The notes under the pieces are model-generated. The model ran no database searches. It saw nothing but the letters and a program-made list of their open reading frames with translations, and had not been told where the DNA came from. From PALSA-505 sp036496025 (GTDB lineage: Bacteria; Actinomycetota; Actinomycetes; Streptosporangiales; Streptosporangiaceae): 64,000 nucleotides of DNA. Location of the stretch: NCBI GenBank assembly GCA_036496025.1, contig DASXLW010000119.1, forward strand, positions 1 to 64,000, read 5' to 3'. Every line of letters begins with the position of its first letter. Position 1 is the first letter of the stretch. The position numbers were made by a program, and so were the translations under genes. Positions 26,587-34,145 of this stretch are shown here, one piece after another.

Positions 26587-27536
26587 TACACATCTCCCCC
26601 GTCGCTCGGGCGTGCCGCGGGCACGCTGATGTAGTCACCTGCGCCGCGGCGCAGGAGTTCGCCGGCCACCTGGCGGCCCAGCGCGGCCGCGCCCGCGGCC
26701 GCGCCGCTGTCGGCGGCTCGCACCGCGCCGGCTCCGCCGGGGTCGAACACGCCCGCCTGCAGGTGCACCGTGTCCGTCGCGGGCGTGTACGCGGCGTACG
26801 CCCCCGCCGGGGCGCTGCACCCGCCCTCCAGGGCGGCGAGCACGCTGCGCTCGGCGGTGATCGCCGCCCGGCTGGACGGATCGTCGGCCGTCGCGAGCAG
26901 CGCGACCAGCTCGGCCGCGCCGGCCGCGCACTCGACGGCCAGCGCGCCCTGCCCGGGCGCGGGCAGCATCTGGTCCGGCTCGAAGACCTCGGCGACAGCG
27001 TCCAGCCGGCTGATCCTGGCCAGCCCCGCGTAGCCAAGAACCACGGCGTCGAGCTGGCCGGAGCCGACCTTGGACAGCCGGGTGTCGGCGTTGCCGCGGA
27101 CCGGCACCGGGACGACGTCGGGCCGCAGCAGCCGGAGCTGGGCGGCGCGGCGCGGTGACCCCGTCCCGATCCGTGCCCCGGGCGAGAGGTCGGCGAGCTT
27201 CGCCCCGTCGGCGGTGACGAGAGCATCTCTCGGGTCGTCCCGGACAGGCACGGCCGCGAGCACGATGCCGCCGGGATCCGCGGTCGGCAGGTCCTTCAGC
27301 GAGTGCACGGCGACGTCGATCTCGCCGGCTAGCAGCCGCTCCCGCAGTCCGCTGACGAACACCCCGGTGCCGCCGATCTGGGCCAGCTGGCCGCGGCTGA
27401 CGTCGCCGAAGGTGGTCACGGGGACCAGCTCGACGGCGCGCCCGGTCCGCTCGGTGACCAGGCGGGCTACCTGGCCGGCCTGCACGAGAGCCATCTGGCT
27501 GCGGCGGGTACCGAGCCGCAGCGGGGCGGTGCTCAC
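26586..27536 (-). CDS. hemC: Porphobilinogen deaminase HemC
   Basis: Hydroxymethylbilane synthase of 316 residues, polymerising four porphobilinogens. The dipyrromethane cofactor attaches to C240 in LEGGCSAPAGA. VAVHSLKDLPT (76-86) and GTGSPRRAAQL (124-134) hold the substrate-binding Asp and Arg residues. The GTG overlaps the hemA stop as GTGA. It is the third gene of the rex-hem operon. Confidence 0.97.
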   Translation of the reverse strand: MSTAPLRLGTRRSQMALVQAGQVARLVTERTGRAVELVPVTTFGDVSRGQLAQIGGTGVFVSGLRERLLAGEIDVAVHSLKDLPTADPGGIVLAAVPVRDDPRDALVTADGAKLADLSPGARIGTGSPRRAAQLRLLRPDVVPVPVRGNADTRLSKVGSGQLDAVVLGYAGLARISRLDAVAEVFEPDQMLPAPGQGALAVECAAGAAELVALLATADDPSSRAAITAERSVLAALEGGCSAPAGAYAAYTPATDTVHLQAGVFDPGGAGAVRAADSGAAAGAAALGRQVAGELLRRGAGDYISVPAARPSDGGDV

Positions 27537-28900
27537 TCGGGTGCCTCCCGTTCTACGTCGACGTCGGCACGGGTGACCGCCTCGATCGCCTTGGGGTCAA
27601 GGTCGAAAAGTACCCGCAGGGCGGCGGCGTATCCATCGCCGCCCGGGCCGGACGCCAGTTCCTTCATCCTGACGGTCGGCGCGTGCAGCAGCTTGTCCAC
27701 CACGCGGCGGACGGTGTGACTGATTTCGCCGAGCGCGCGATCGTCGAGGCCGCTGAGCCGTCCGCTCAGGCGCGCCAGCTCCGCGTCCACGACCTGAGCG
27801 GCCTTCGCCCGCAGCGCGACCACCGTGGGGGTGACGCTGGCGGCCCGCGCCGCCGAGGCCCAGGCGGCGAATTCCTCGGCCACGATGGCCCGGACCGCAG
27901 CCACGTCCTGGCTGGTGACGCCCGCCTGCCCGACGGTGCCCGGGCCGGGCCCGGCCGCGGCGCCGATCGCGTCCAGGTCGATGAGGCTGATCCCGGCCAG
28001 CGCGGCCGCGCCGGGCTCGACGTCCCGGGGCAGGGCCAGATCCAGCAGCACCAGGGGTGCGCCGCCGCGGCGCGCCATGACCCTGGCCAGCGTGGCCTCG
28101 GTGATCACCACTCCGGTCGCGCCGGTGCAGGAGATGACCAGGTCGGCAGCCTGCACTGCTTCGGGTAGCTCGGCGAGGCCGGCCGGGATGCCGCCCAGCG
28201 CGGCCGCCAGCCGTTCGGCGTTGCCGGGGGTGCGGTTAGCCACGACGATGGCCGCCGCGCCCATGCGGGACGCGGTGGTGGCGGCGAGGGCGCTCATCGA
28301 GCCGGCGCCCACGACCAGCACGCGGCGGCCGCCCAGCGGGGCATCCCCCGCGGGCCACCGGTCGCCGGGCAGCCGGGCCGCCGCCAGGCCGATGCCCACG
28401 CTGACCAGGTTCGCGCCGGCCCGGTCGATCCCGGTCTCGGCGTGCGCGCGCTTCCCGGTGCGCAGGGCGAGGGCGCCGAGCCCGGCGAGCTCGCGGCCCA
28501 GCGTCTCCTGCGCACGCGCCACGCCGAGGGCCTGCCGGACCTGGCCCAGGATCTGGCTCTCGCCGACCACCATCGAGTCGAGCCCGCAGGTGACGTCGAG
28601 CAGGTGCTGCACGGCACGGTCCTCGTAGTGCACGTACAGGTGCTGGGTGAGATCGGTCAGCGCGATACCGGAATGCCGGGCCAGCAGGTCGCTGATCGCG
28701 CTGAGGGCGCCGTGGAACTTGTCCACCCCGGCGTAGATTTCCACCCGGTTGCAGGTGGACACGATGAACGCGCCGCCCACGTGCTGGGCCCCGAACACGT
28801 CACGGCGCAGCTTGTCCAGGTCGTCGCCGGCGAGCGCGGCGCGCTCCAGCGTCCCGACCGGCGCGCTCTTGTGACTCAGGCCAACCACGAGCAGGGTCAC
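27533..28900 (-). CDS. hemA: Glutamyl-tRNA reductase HemA
   Basis: First committed enzyme of the C5 pathway, 455 residues, reducing Glu-tRNA to glutamate-1-semialdehyde with NADPH. The catalytic cysteine is C50 in VSTCNRVEIYAG. LGLDSMVVGE-type sequence (CGLDSMVVGESQILGQV) near residue 107 and the Rossmann site VLVVGAGSMSALAA near 195 are present, and the C-terminus is the dimerisation helix. The GTG overlaps the rex stop as GTGA, so rex and hemA are translationally coupled. Confidence 0.97.
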   Translation of the reverse strand: MTLLVVGLSHKSAPVGTLERAALAGDDLDKLRRDVFGAQHVGGAFIVSTCNRVEIYAGVDKFHGALSAISDLLARHSGIALTDLTQHLYVHYEDRAVQHLLDVTCGLDSMVVGESQILGQVRQALGVARAQETLGRELAGLGALALRTGKRAHAETGIDRAGANLVSVGIGLAAARLPGDRWPAGDAPLGGRRVLVVGAGSMSALAATTASRMGAAAIVVANRTPGNAERLAAALGGIPAGLAELPEAVQAADLVISCTGATGVVITEATLARVMARRGGAPLVLLDLALPRDVEPGAAALAGISLIDLDAIGAAAGPGPGTVGQAGVTSQDVAAVRAIVAEEFAAWASAARAASVTPTVVALRAKAAQVVDAELARLSGRLSGLDDRALGEISHTVRRVVDKLLHAPTVRMKELASGPGGDGYAAALRVLFDLDPKAIEAVTRADVDVEREAPE

Positions 28901-29586
28901 GAACTCACCGCCTGGACCTCCGGCCGTCCCGTCGACGCCTTGCGCTGAGCGTGGAAGGCAAGGATCTGCAACTCGATGGAAAGGTCCACCTTACGCACGT
29001 CAACCCCGTCGGGGACGCCGAGCACGACAGGGGCGAAGTTCAGGATGCTGGTGACGCCTGCCGCCACCAGCCGGTCACAGGAGCACTGGGCCGATCCGGC
29101 CGGGGTCGCGATCACGCCGATCGACACCCGGTGCTTGCGCACCACCGCCTCCATCGCGTCCGAATGCTGGACGGCGAGCCCGGCGATCACGGTGCCGACC
29201 ACGCCCGGATCGGAGTCGAGCAGCGCGGCGATGCGAAAGCCGCGGGAAGCGAACCCGCCATAGTTGGCCAGCGCGCGCCCGAGGTTGCCCACGCCGATGA
29301 TGACCACGGGCCAGTCCTGGGTGAGGCCCAGCTCGCGGGACACCTGGTACACGAGGTAGTCCACGTCGTAGCCCACACCGCGGGTGCCGTACGAGCCGAG
29401 GTGGGACAGGTCCTTGCGGAGCTTCGCCGAGTTGACGCCGGCCGCCACGGCGAGTTCCTCGCTCGACACCGTGGCCGTGCCGCTTTCGGCCAGCGCGTAG
29501 AGCGCGCGCAGGTACACGGGCAGCCGGGCAATGGTTGCTTCCGGAATACCGTGGCTGCCATTGGCAGACACGCCGCGGTGGGTCAT
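28897..29586 (-). CDS. rex: Redox-sensing transcriptional repressor Rex
   Basis: A 229-residue NADH/NAD+-sensing repressor. The N-terminal winged helix includes IARLPVYLRALYAL and AAGVNSAKLRKDLSHLGSYG, and the Rossmann dinucleotide site is VIIGVGNLGRALANY (residues 95-109). High NADH releases Rex from DNA, inducing respiratory and haem genes. The ATG has AGGAG 9 bases upstream. A Rex operator lies over the promoter about 90 bases upstream, so rex-hemA-hemC-hemD-hemB and onward are autoregulated, as in Streptomyces. Confidence 0.96.
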   Translation of the reverse strand: MTHRGVSANGSHGIPEATIARLPVYLRALYALAESGTATVSSEELAVAAGVNSAKLRKDLSHLGSYGTRGVGYDVDYLVYQVSRELGLTQDWPVVIIGVGNLGRALANYGGFASRGFRIAALLDSDPGVVGTVIAGLAVQHSDAMEAVVRKHRVSIGVIATPAGSAQCSCDRLVAAGVTSILNFAPVVLGVPDGVDVRKVDLSIELQILAFHAQRKASTGRPEVQAVSS

Positions 29587-29666
29587 ACGCCGGCGCTCCT
29601 GGGATCGACGCGGCGACGGGCTCCCGCCGGGCTGCGCGGCCGTGACGGCCCGCCGCTTTACGATGT

Positions 29667-29695
29667 ACGTTACGCCCTTGTGAATGTTTGCACAA
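29667..29695 (-). promoter_or_regulatory. Promoter of the rex-hem operon
   Basis: Read on the minus strand: -35 TTGTGC (29690-29695), a 17-base spacer, and -10 TAACGT (29667-29672). Transcription should start near 29660, giving a leader of about 70 bases before the rex ATG at 29586. Confidence 0.7.
29678..29695. promoter_or_regulatory. Rex operator (ROP) over the rex promoter
   Basis: TTGTGAATGTTTGCACAA is an 18-base imperfect palindrome matching the known Rex operator pattern TGTGAAC-N3-TTCACA at nearly every position. It covers the -35 element and most of the spacer of the rex promoter, so bound Rex would block polymerase. Confidence 0.88.
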
Positions 29696-29716
29696 AAGCC
29701 GTAAGGAGCCCGGCGG

Positions 29717-29968
29717 TCAGCCGGCGAGCGCGGCCCGCAGCCGCTGCTCGCTGACCCGCCAGAAGTCGTGCTGGATGCCGTCGATGAACGTCACCGGGAT
29801 CATGTCCCAGTACTCGCGCAGGTCATCCTCGGACGCGGTGATGTCCCGCTCTTCCCAGGGCGTGCCCAGATCCGCGGCGACCCGCGCGATGACCTCCCGG
29901 GCCTCATCGCAGAGATGACAGCCGGGCTTGCCCAGCAGCGTGATGCGGTGCCCGGAGGCGGATGCCAT
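29717..29968 (-). CDS. Glutaredoxin-family protein
   Basis: An 83-residue thioredoxin-fold protein: ITLLGKPGCHLCDEAREVI with a CHLC redox pair at 17-20, IPVTFIDGIQHDFWRVSEQRL with the cis-proline region after it. It resembles the short actinobacterial glutaredoxin-like family (DUF836 type). Partner thiol could be mycothiol, as the genome has mshD. It ends 22 bases before the rex promoter region and begins 7 bases after the large membrane protein gene, so those two are likely co-transcribed. Confidence 0.85.
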   Translation of the reverse strand: MASASGHRITLLGKPGCHLCDEAREVIARVAADLGTPWEERDITASEDDLREYWDMIPVTFIDGIQHDFWRVSEQRLRAALAG

Positions 29969-29975
29969 GCCCGCG

Positions 29976-31499
29976 TCAGGCCCCGGCCGGGGGGCCGAAC
30001 AGCTGGGAGAGGCCGGGCAGCGACGACAGCTTCGCCTGCTGCATGCCGAGTTCGATCACGTTGGTCGCCAGTACGTACGGCCTGCGGTCCGCCTCGAACC
30101 GCTGGATGTGCGGCTGCCGCTTGTGATCCTCGTATGCCATCCGGTCGCGGTAGACCTCGTAGAAGATTCGCTGCATCTCCGCGTTCGGCACCGAGTGCAC
30201 CGCATAGACGAGGGCGTCGGGCTCGTTGGCGCGCACCTCCGCGACGACCCGCTCGGCCAGGGCGTCGAAGTCCGCGGGGGCGCCCTCGGCCAGCGTGTAG
30301 ATGGCGATCAGGCCGTAGAGCCGCTGGGTTGCCTCGTGGTCGGCGGGCTCCTCGACAGCCGACTCGGGCCCGGTCACCGCGGCGGCAGCAGCGGCGGCAG
30401 CGGCGGCGGCGGCCGCCGCGACCGCCCCGGCGGCGGCCGGGTCGGGCGCACCGGACGGCGCGGGACCCCCGAGTGTCCTCGGCTGCCAGACCCCGGTCCG
30501 GTCGGCGTCAGAAAGTCCGCCCATGCTGTCCCCCCCGTTCACTCCGTTCTCCCCGTTGAGTGGGTATCCCTCGCCCGGCGGATACCCCTCGGCCGGCAGG
30601 TACTCCTCGCCCGGCGGGCGGACCGCGCCAGGCGAGAAACCGCCGTTACCCGGGGGCCCGCTGACCGGCCGGTACCAGTCGTCATGCTCATACCGTTCGC
30701 GGCCACCGTTCTGCGTGCCCGGCGGGTAGCCGGCGTCGAACGCTGCATCTTCGGCGTAACCGTTGCGCGCCGCAGGCTCTGCACTGCCCCTGCGGTTGGC
30801 CCGGGCGCGCGGGATCTCTTCGTGCAGCTCGGCCAAGTCGACCTTGGCCGCCCGTACCCCGGCGAACCACGTGAGCCCCGCGCAGGCCGCGATCAGCGCC
30901 AGGTAGGCGGCGTTCGCGGGCAGCGAGAGCCGCAGGCCGAGGATCAAGACGGCGGCGACGGACACGGCGGTGACGGCGATAACCGGGCGGCGCCAGGCCG
31001 GGTCGGCGCGCAGCCGCAACAGGGACGAGACCAGCGCGATCACGACGACGATCAAGGTCACCGCGGCGATCAGGCTGAGCAGCGACCTCGGGATGATCTG
31101 GTAGTGCTTCGACGCGGGCGGCCAGGCCTTGCTGAACGGCGTGGCGCTGAGCGGGTCGGTGACCAGGACGACCCCGGTCACGACCGTCAATGCCATCGTC
31201 ACCAGCTTCGAGGCGAACCTGACCGGCACGCTCTTGGCCGCCAGCTCGGTCACCCCCCAGGCCAGCCACAGCGGGGCGATGAGCTGGGAGCCGAACTGCA
31301 CCACGCGGAACGTCGCGGACCCGTAGCCGCGGTCCGCGCCGAGGGCCAGCGCCACCAGCGCGACCGCGAGCGCGGCCAGTACGCATGACCAGGCGATGAG
31401 GTCCAGCCGCGGCACGCGAATACAGCGGCCGACCAGCACCCCGGTGCCGGCCGCCGCGGCAACGGCGCATACGAACGCGACCACGGCAGAGGCGGACAT
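29976..31499 (-). CDS. Membrane protein fused to an ABM-like domain
   Basis: A 507-residue fusion. Residues 1-225 contain seven predicted membrane helices, beginning MSASAVVAFVCAVAAAAG. Residues about 240-400 are low complexity: Gly/Pro/Tyr repeats such as EGYPPGEGYP and a run of fourteen Ala in the middle of AAAGAVA and VTGPESA. Residues about 410-495 look like an antibiotic biosynthesis monooxygenase (ABM) fold, a dimeric ferredoxin-like domain, with VYAVHSVPNAEMQRIFYEVY. The ABM domain would face the cytosol. The ATG at 31499 was chosen because the longer frame (to 32384) runs antisense through the HAD gene. Confidence 0.75.
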   Translation of the reverse strand: MSASAVVAFVCAVAAAAGTGVLVGRCIRVPRLDLIAWSCVLAALAVALVALALGADRGYGSATFRVVQFGSQLIAPLWLAWGVTELAAKSVPVRFASKLVTMALTVVTGVVLVTDPLSATPFSKAWPPASKHYQIIPRSLLSLIAAVTLIVVVIALVSSLLRLRADPAWRRPVIAVTAVSVAAVLILGLRLSLPANAAYLALIAACAGLTWFAGVRAAKVDLAELHEEIPRARANRRGSAEPAARNGYAEDAAFDAGYPPGTQNGGRERYEHDDWYRPVSGPPGNGGFSPGAVRPPGEEYLPAEGYPPGEGYPLNGENGVNGGDSMGGLSDADRTGVWQPRTLGGPAPSGAPDPAAAGAVAAAAAAAAAAAAAAVTGPESAVEEPADHEATQRLYGLIAIYTLAEGAPADFDALAERVVAEVRANEPDALVYAVHSVPNAEMQRIFYEVYRDRMAYEDHKRQPHIQRFEADRRPYVLATNVIELGMQQAKLSSLPGLSQLFGPPAGA

Positions 31500-31621
31500 C
31501 ACTTCTAATGGTGCACGACAATTCAGGCATTGCGAAACCGGGCATCCGAAACCTTGGCCCGGCCGTGGCCTGATGCGGTGGCCGATAGGGCTCTGCGGCC
31601 GATCGCCCGGCCGTGGACCGC

Positions 31622-31627
31622 TAGGCT
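31622..31627 (+). promoter_or_regulatory. -10 element of a leaderless HAD hydrolase message
   Basis: TAGGCT (TANNNT) ends 7 bases before the ATG at 31635, so transcription would start at or next to the start codon. No Shine-Dalgarno and no clear -35 are visible. Confidence 0.5.
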
Positions 31628-31634
31628 GTGGCGC

Positions 31635-32555
31635 ATGAGGCGGCAGCCAGAGCGCCTGCCTGACGGGATGCCCGCCGCCCGCGCGGCCGCAGCCGCTGCC
31701 ATTGTCGGTCCCGCGACGCCCGCTCCGGATCTCACGGCAGGCGCCTTCTTCGACGTTGACAACACGATCATGCGCGGAGCCTCGATCTACCACTTCGCCC
31801 GCGGGCTGGCCGCGCGCAAAATGTTCACCTCGATGGACCTGGCCAGGATGACCTGGGCCCAGCTCTTCTTGCGGGTCCGCGGCGCCGAGCACGCGGGGCA
31901 CATGGAAAGCGCGCGGCAGAGCGCGCTCGCGTTCGTGGCCGGGCACAGGGTCAGCGACATCGTCGCGCTGTGCGAGGAGATCTACGACGAGACGATGGCC
32001 GACCGCATCTGGGAGGGCACCAGGGAACTGGCCCAGCGCCATCTCGACGCCGGCCAGCGCGTCTGGCTGGTCACCGCGACCCCGATGGAGCTGGCCGAGA
32101 TCCTGGCCCGCAGGCTCGGCCTGACCGGGGCGCTCGGTACGGTGGCGGAGTCGGTTGACGGCGTGTACACCGGCGCGCTGGTCGGCGGCCTGCTGCACGG
32201 CCCGGCCAAGCCGGCCGCCATCGCCGCGCTGGCCAGCCGGGAGGGGCTTGACCTGACCCGCTGCTCCGCCTACAGCGACTCCGTGAACGACCTGCCGATG
32301 CTGCTCATGGTCGGCCACCCGCACGCGGTCAACCCCGACAGCGACCTGCGCGCCGAGGCCCGCCGGCGCGGCTGGCCGGTTCACGATTTCCGCACCGGGC
32401 GCCGGGCGGCCATGATCGCCTTGCCGGCCGCGGGCGCGGCCGGCGCAGTGGCGGGCGGCGTAGCGGCGGGAGTGGCGCTGCGACGGCGCCGGGCCGACCC
32501 CAGGGCGTTACCGCCCAGACAGGCTCTTGAACACCAGCGGCGTCCGGTCGGCTAG
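31635..32555 (+). CDS. HAD-superfamily subfamily IB hydrolase
   Basis: A 306-residue HAD-IB phosphatase related to SerB and to actinobacterial phospholipid/phosphoserine phosphatase-like proteins. Motif I is GAFFDVDNTIMRGAS (about 36-50) with the nucleophile Asp, motif II WLVTATPMELA near 145, motif III includes K in HGPAKPAAIAAL, and motif IV is YSDSVNDLPML near 213. A Gly/Ala-rich hydrophobic segment near 255-280 could anchor the C-terminus in the membrane. Its TAG overlaps the opposing acyltransferase stop. The ATG follows a leaderless-type -10. Confidence 0.87.
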   Translation: MRRQPERLPDGMPAARAAAAAAIVGPATPAPDLTAGAFFDVDNTIMRGASIYHFARGLAARKMFTSMDLARMTWAQLFLRVRGAEHAGHMESARQSALAFVAGHRVSDIVALCEEIYDETMADRIWEGTRELAQRHLDAGQRVWLVTATPMELAEILARRLGLTGALGTVAESVDGVYTGALVGGLLHGPAKPAAIAALASREGLDLTRCSAYSDSVNDLPMLLMVGHPHAVNPDSDLRAEARRRGWPVHDFRTGRRAAMIALPAAGAAGAVAGGVAAGVALRRRRADPRALPPRQALEHQRRPVG

Positions 32556-33418
32556 CTGAACGCAGGACCTCGCTCCACGACGAGGTCGTTGACCATCTGC
32601 TGGACGATGTCGCGAACCCGGTCGGCCAGCTCGCACACCGCGGCTGAGTCGCCGGCGGCCGCAGGCCCGTAATGATCGGTCGGCACCGGCTCGCCGAAAG
32701 CGATGATCCAGTCGGACGGCAGCGGGATCGTGCCGAGCAGCCCGAACCAGGGAAATAGCGGAGTTATCGGGAAGTAGGGCAGTCCGAGCAGCTCAGCCAG
32801 CCACTGGGCATTGCCGATCATCGGGTAGATCTCCTCGGCGCCGACGATCGCGCACGGAATGATGGGAACGCCCGCCCGGATCGCCGAGACCGCGAACCCG
32901 CCCCGGCCGAACCTGCGCAGCTGGTAGCGCTCGCTGAAGGGTTTGCCGGTTCCCTTGAATCCCTCCGGGCACACCCCGACGAGCTGGCCGGAGGTAAGCA
33001 GCTTGTGAGCCTGCTCCGGCGAGGCCTCGGTGTGGCCGCTCCTGCGCGCCAGCTGGGCGAGCAACGGTACTTCGTAGACCAGATCCGCGCCGAGCAGCCG
33101 CAGGTTCCGGTGCCGGGGATGCTCGTAATGGACGCCCACCTGCACCATGACCACATCGATGGGCAGCACCCCCGCGTGGTTGGACACGACCAGGGCCGCG
33201 CCCGTGTCAGGTATGTTCTCCAGCCCGCGCATCCTGACCCGGAACCAGTTCTGGTAGAGCCAGCGGACCATCGGCATCAGCACCGAGGTGGTGAGCTCGG
33301 GGTCGAACCCGAACTCATCGGTCTGGTAGCCGCGTGCCCGCCGCCGCTGCGCGAAGTCCGCGACCTCGGCCAGCCAGTCCCGCAGCGAGCAGGGTTCGGC
33401 GGCCCGCGGCTCAGTCAT
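32552..33418 (-). CDS. 1-acyl-glycerol-3-phosphate-type acyltransferase
   Basis: A 288-residue lysophospholipid acyltransferase (PlsC-like). The catalytic NHxxxxD motif is NHAGVLPID at about 81-89, followed by PEGFKGTGKPFSERY at about 149-163 for glycerol-phosphate binding. It would transfer acyl chains in phospholipid or storage-lipid synthesis. It runs convergently with the HAD hydrolase, sharing a CTAG at their stops, and lies downstream of bS22 and the excisionase-like gene on the same strand. Confidence 0.9.
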   Translation of the reverse strand: MTEPRAAEPCSLRDWLAEVADFAQRRRARGYQTDEFGFDPELTTSVLMPMVRWLYQNWFRVRMRGLENIPDTGAALVVSNHAGVLPIDVVMVQVGVHYEHPRHRNLRLLGADLVYEVPLLAQLARRSGHTEASPEQAHKLLTSGQLVGVCPEGFKGTGKPFSERYQLRRFGRGGFAVSAIRAGVPIIPCAIVGAEEIYPMIGNAQWLAELLGLPYFPITPLFPWFGLLGTIPLPSDWIIAFGEPVPTDHYGPAAAGDSAAVCELADRVRDIVQQMVNDLVVERGPAFS

Positions 33419-33469
33419 CGGTCCAGGCCCGGTACGGCTGTATCGCCGGCACGATGGTGCCGCCGCCCC

Positions 33470-33568
33470 CTACTTCTTGTTTCTGCGCTGGATACGGGTC
33501 TTCTTGAGCAGCTTGCGATGCTTCTTCTTAGCCATCCTTTTACGGCGCTTCTTGATGACGGAGCCCAC
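33470..33568 (-). CDS. 30S ribosomal protein bS22
   Basis: A 32-residue, extremely basic protein: a Gly-Ser-Val-Ile start, then KKRRKRMAKKKHRKLLKKTR and a QRRNKK end. This is the actinobacterial bS22 (also called AURKAIP1/COX24-like) small-subunit ribosomal protein. The GTG at 33568 was chosen by family length; AAGGTGGT lies just upstream. The open frame is longer (to 33682), but the extension is not conserved-looking. It is usually found next to an excisionase-like gene, as here. Confidence 0.92.
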   Translation of the reverse strand: MGSVIKKRRKRMAKKKHRKLLKKTRIQRRNKK

Positions 33569-33749
33569 GGCACCACCTTCGGCCTCACTCGACGGAACGG
33601 GAAACGGGCACGCTCGCCCGCCCGTCGTGCCAGGGCAGGGCACTCGCCCGGTAAAGCGTACCGCCCGGCCGTCGTGCGGCACGCCACCAGCCCAGCGCAG
33701 CGGCGTCCGGCCGTCCCCGCAGATTGCCCCCGTGTCCCCTTAGACCAGG

Positions 33750-33953
33750 TCAGCTCGAGGCCACGAAGGCATCTTTGAGGTACTGGTTGACGGCCTGTTC
33801 CGGCACCCGGAAGGAGCGTCCCACCCGGATCGCCTCGAGTTCTCCCGAGTGGACCAGGCGGTAGACGGTCATCTTGGACACCCGCATAATCGTGGCTACC
33901 TCAGCCACGGTGAGGAACCTGACATCGTTCAGGGGAGTTTGCTCTGCAGCCAT
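33750..33953 (-). CDS. Excisionase-family/BldC-related helix-turn-helix protein
   Basis: A 67-residue winged-helix MerR-type DNA-binding protein: FLTVAEVATIMRVSKMTVYRL (about 13-33) followed by the wing AIRVGRSFRVPEQAVNQYL. Such free domains occur as excisionases and as chromosomal regulators. Here the stable position next to bS22 and the acyltransferase points to a chromosomal regulator rather than a phage gene. The ATG has GAGGG 6 bases upstream. Confidence 0.88.
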   Translation of the reverse strand: MAAEQTPLNDVRFLTVAEVATIMRVSKMTVYRLVHSGELEAIRVGRSFRVPEQAVNQYLKDAFVASS

Positions 33954-34029
33954 CGGTTGCCCTCTTCCGTGCGTGCGGAGCTAAGTTCGCCGCCTGTCCG
34001 TATCCGACGCACCAGTCACGCACGCCTCC

Positions 34030-34057
34030 AGCGTAAGTCGCGTACGGAAAAGGGCAA
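34030..34057 (-). promoter_or_regulatory. Candidate promoter of the excisionase-like/bS22 genes
   Basis: On the minus strand: -35 TTGCCC (34052-34057), a 16-base spacer and -10 TACGCT (34030-34035). It lies about 75 bases upstream of the ATG at 33953. Confidence 0.45.
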
Positions 34058-34145
34058 CCCCGGCACGTGTCTGTTTTCGGGGGGATCCGGGCACGCCGCA
34101 GCACACCGGTGGTCATACCGGACAGCGTGGAGCAACGGGGTACGG

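Noticed and set aside
25081..26634. A 517-codon plus-strand frame over the HemD fusion
   Set aside because: Antisense shadow, low-complexity product, no ribosome site.
31500..32384. N-terminal extension of the membrane/ABM gene
   Set aside because: The extension lies antisense to the HAD hydrolase and is not hydrophobic or conserved-looking. The real gene starts at 31499 with a membrane helix.
33750..33953. Phage excisionase
   Set aside because: The domain matches, but no integrase or phage gene is near, and the bS22 neighbour is a chromosomal hallmark.
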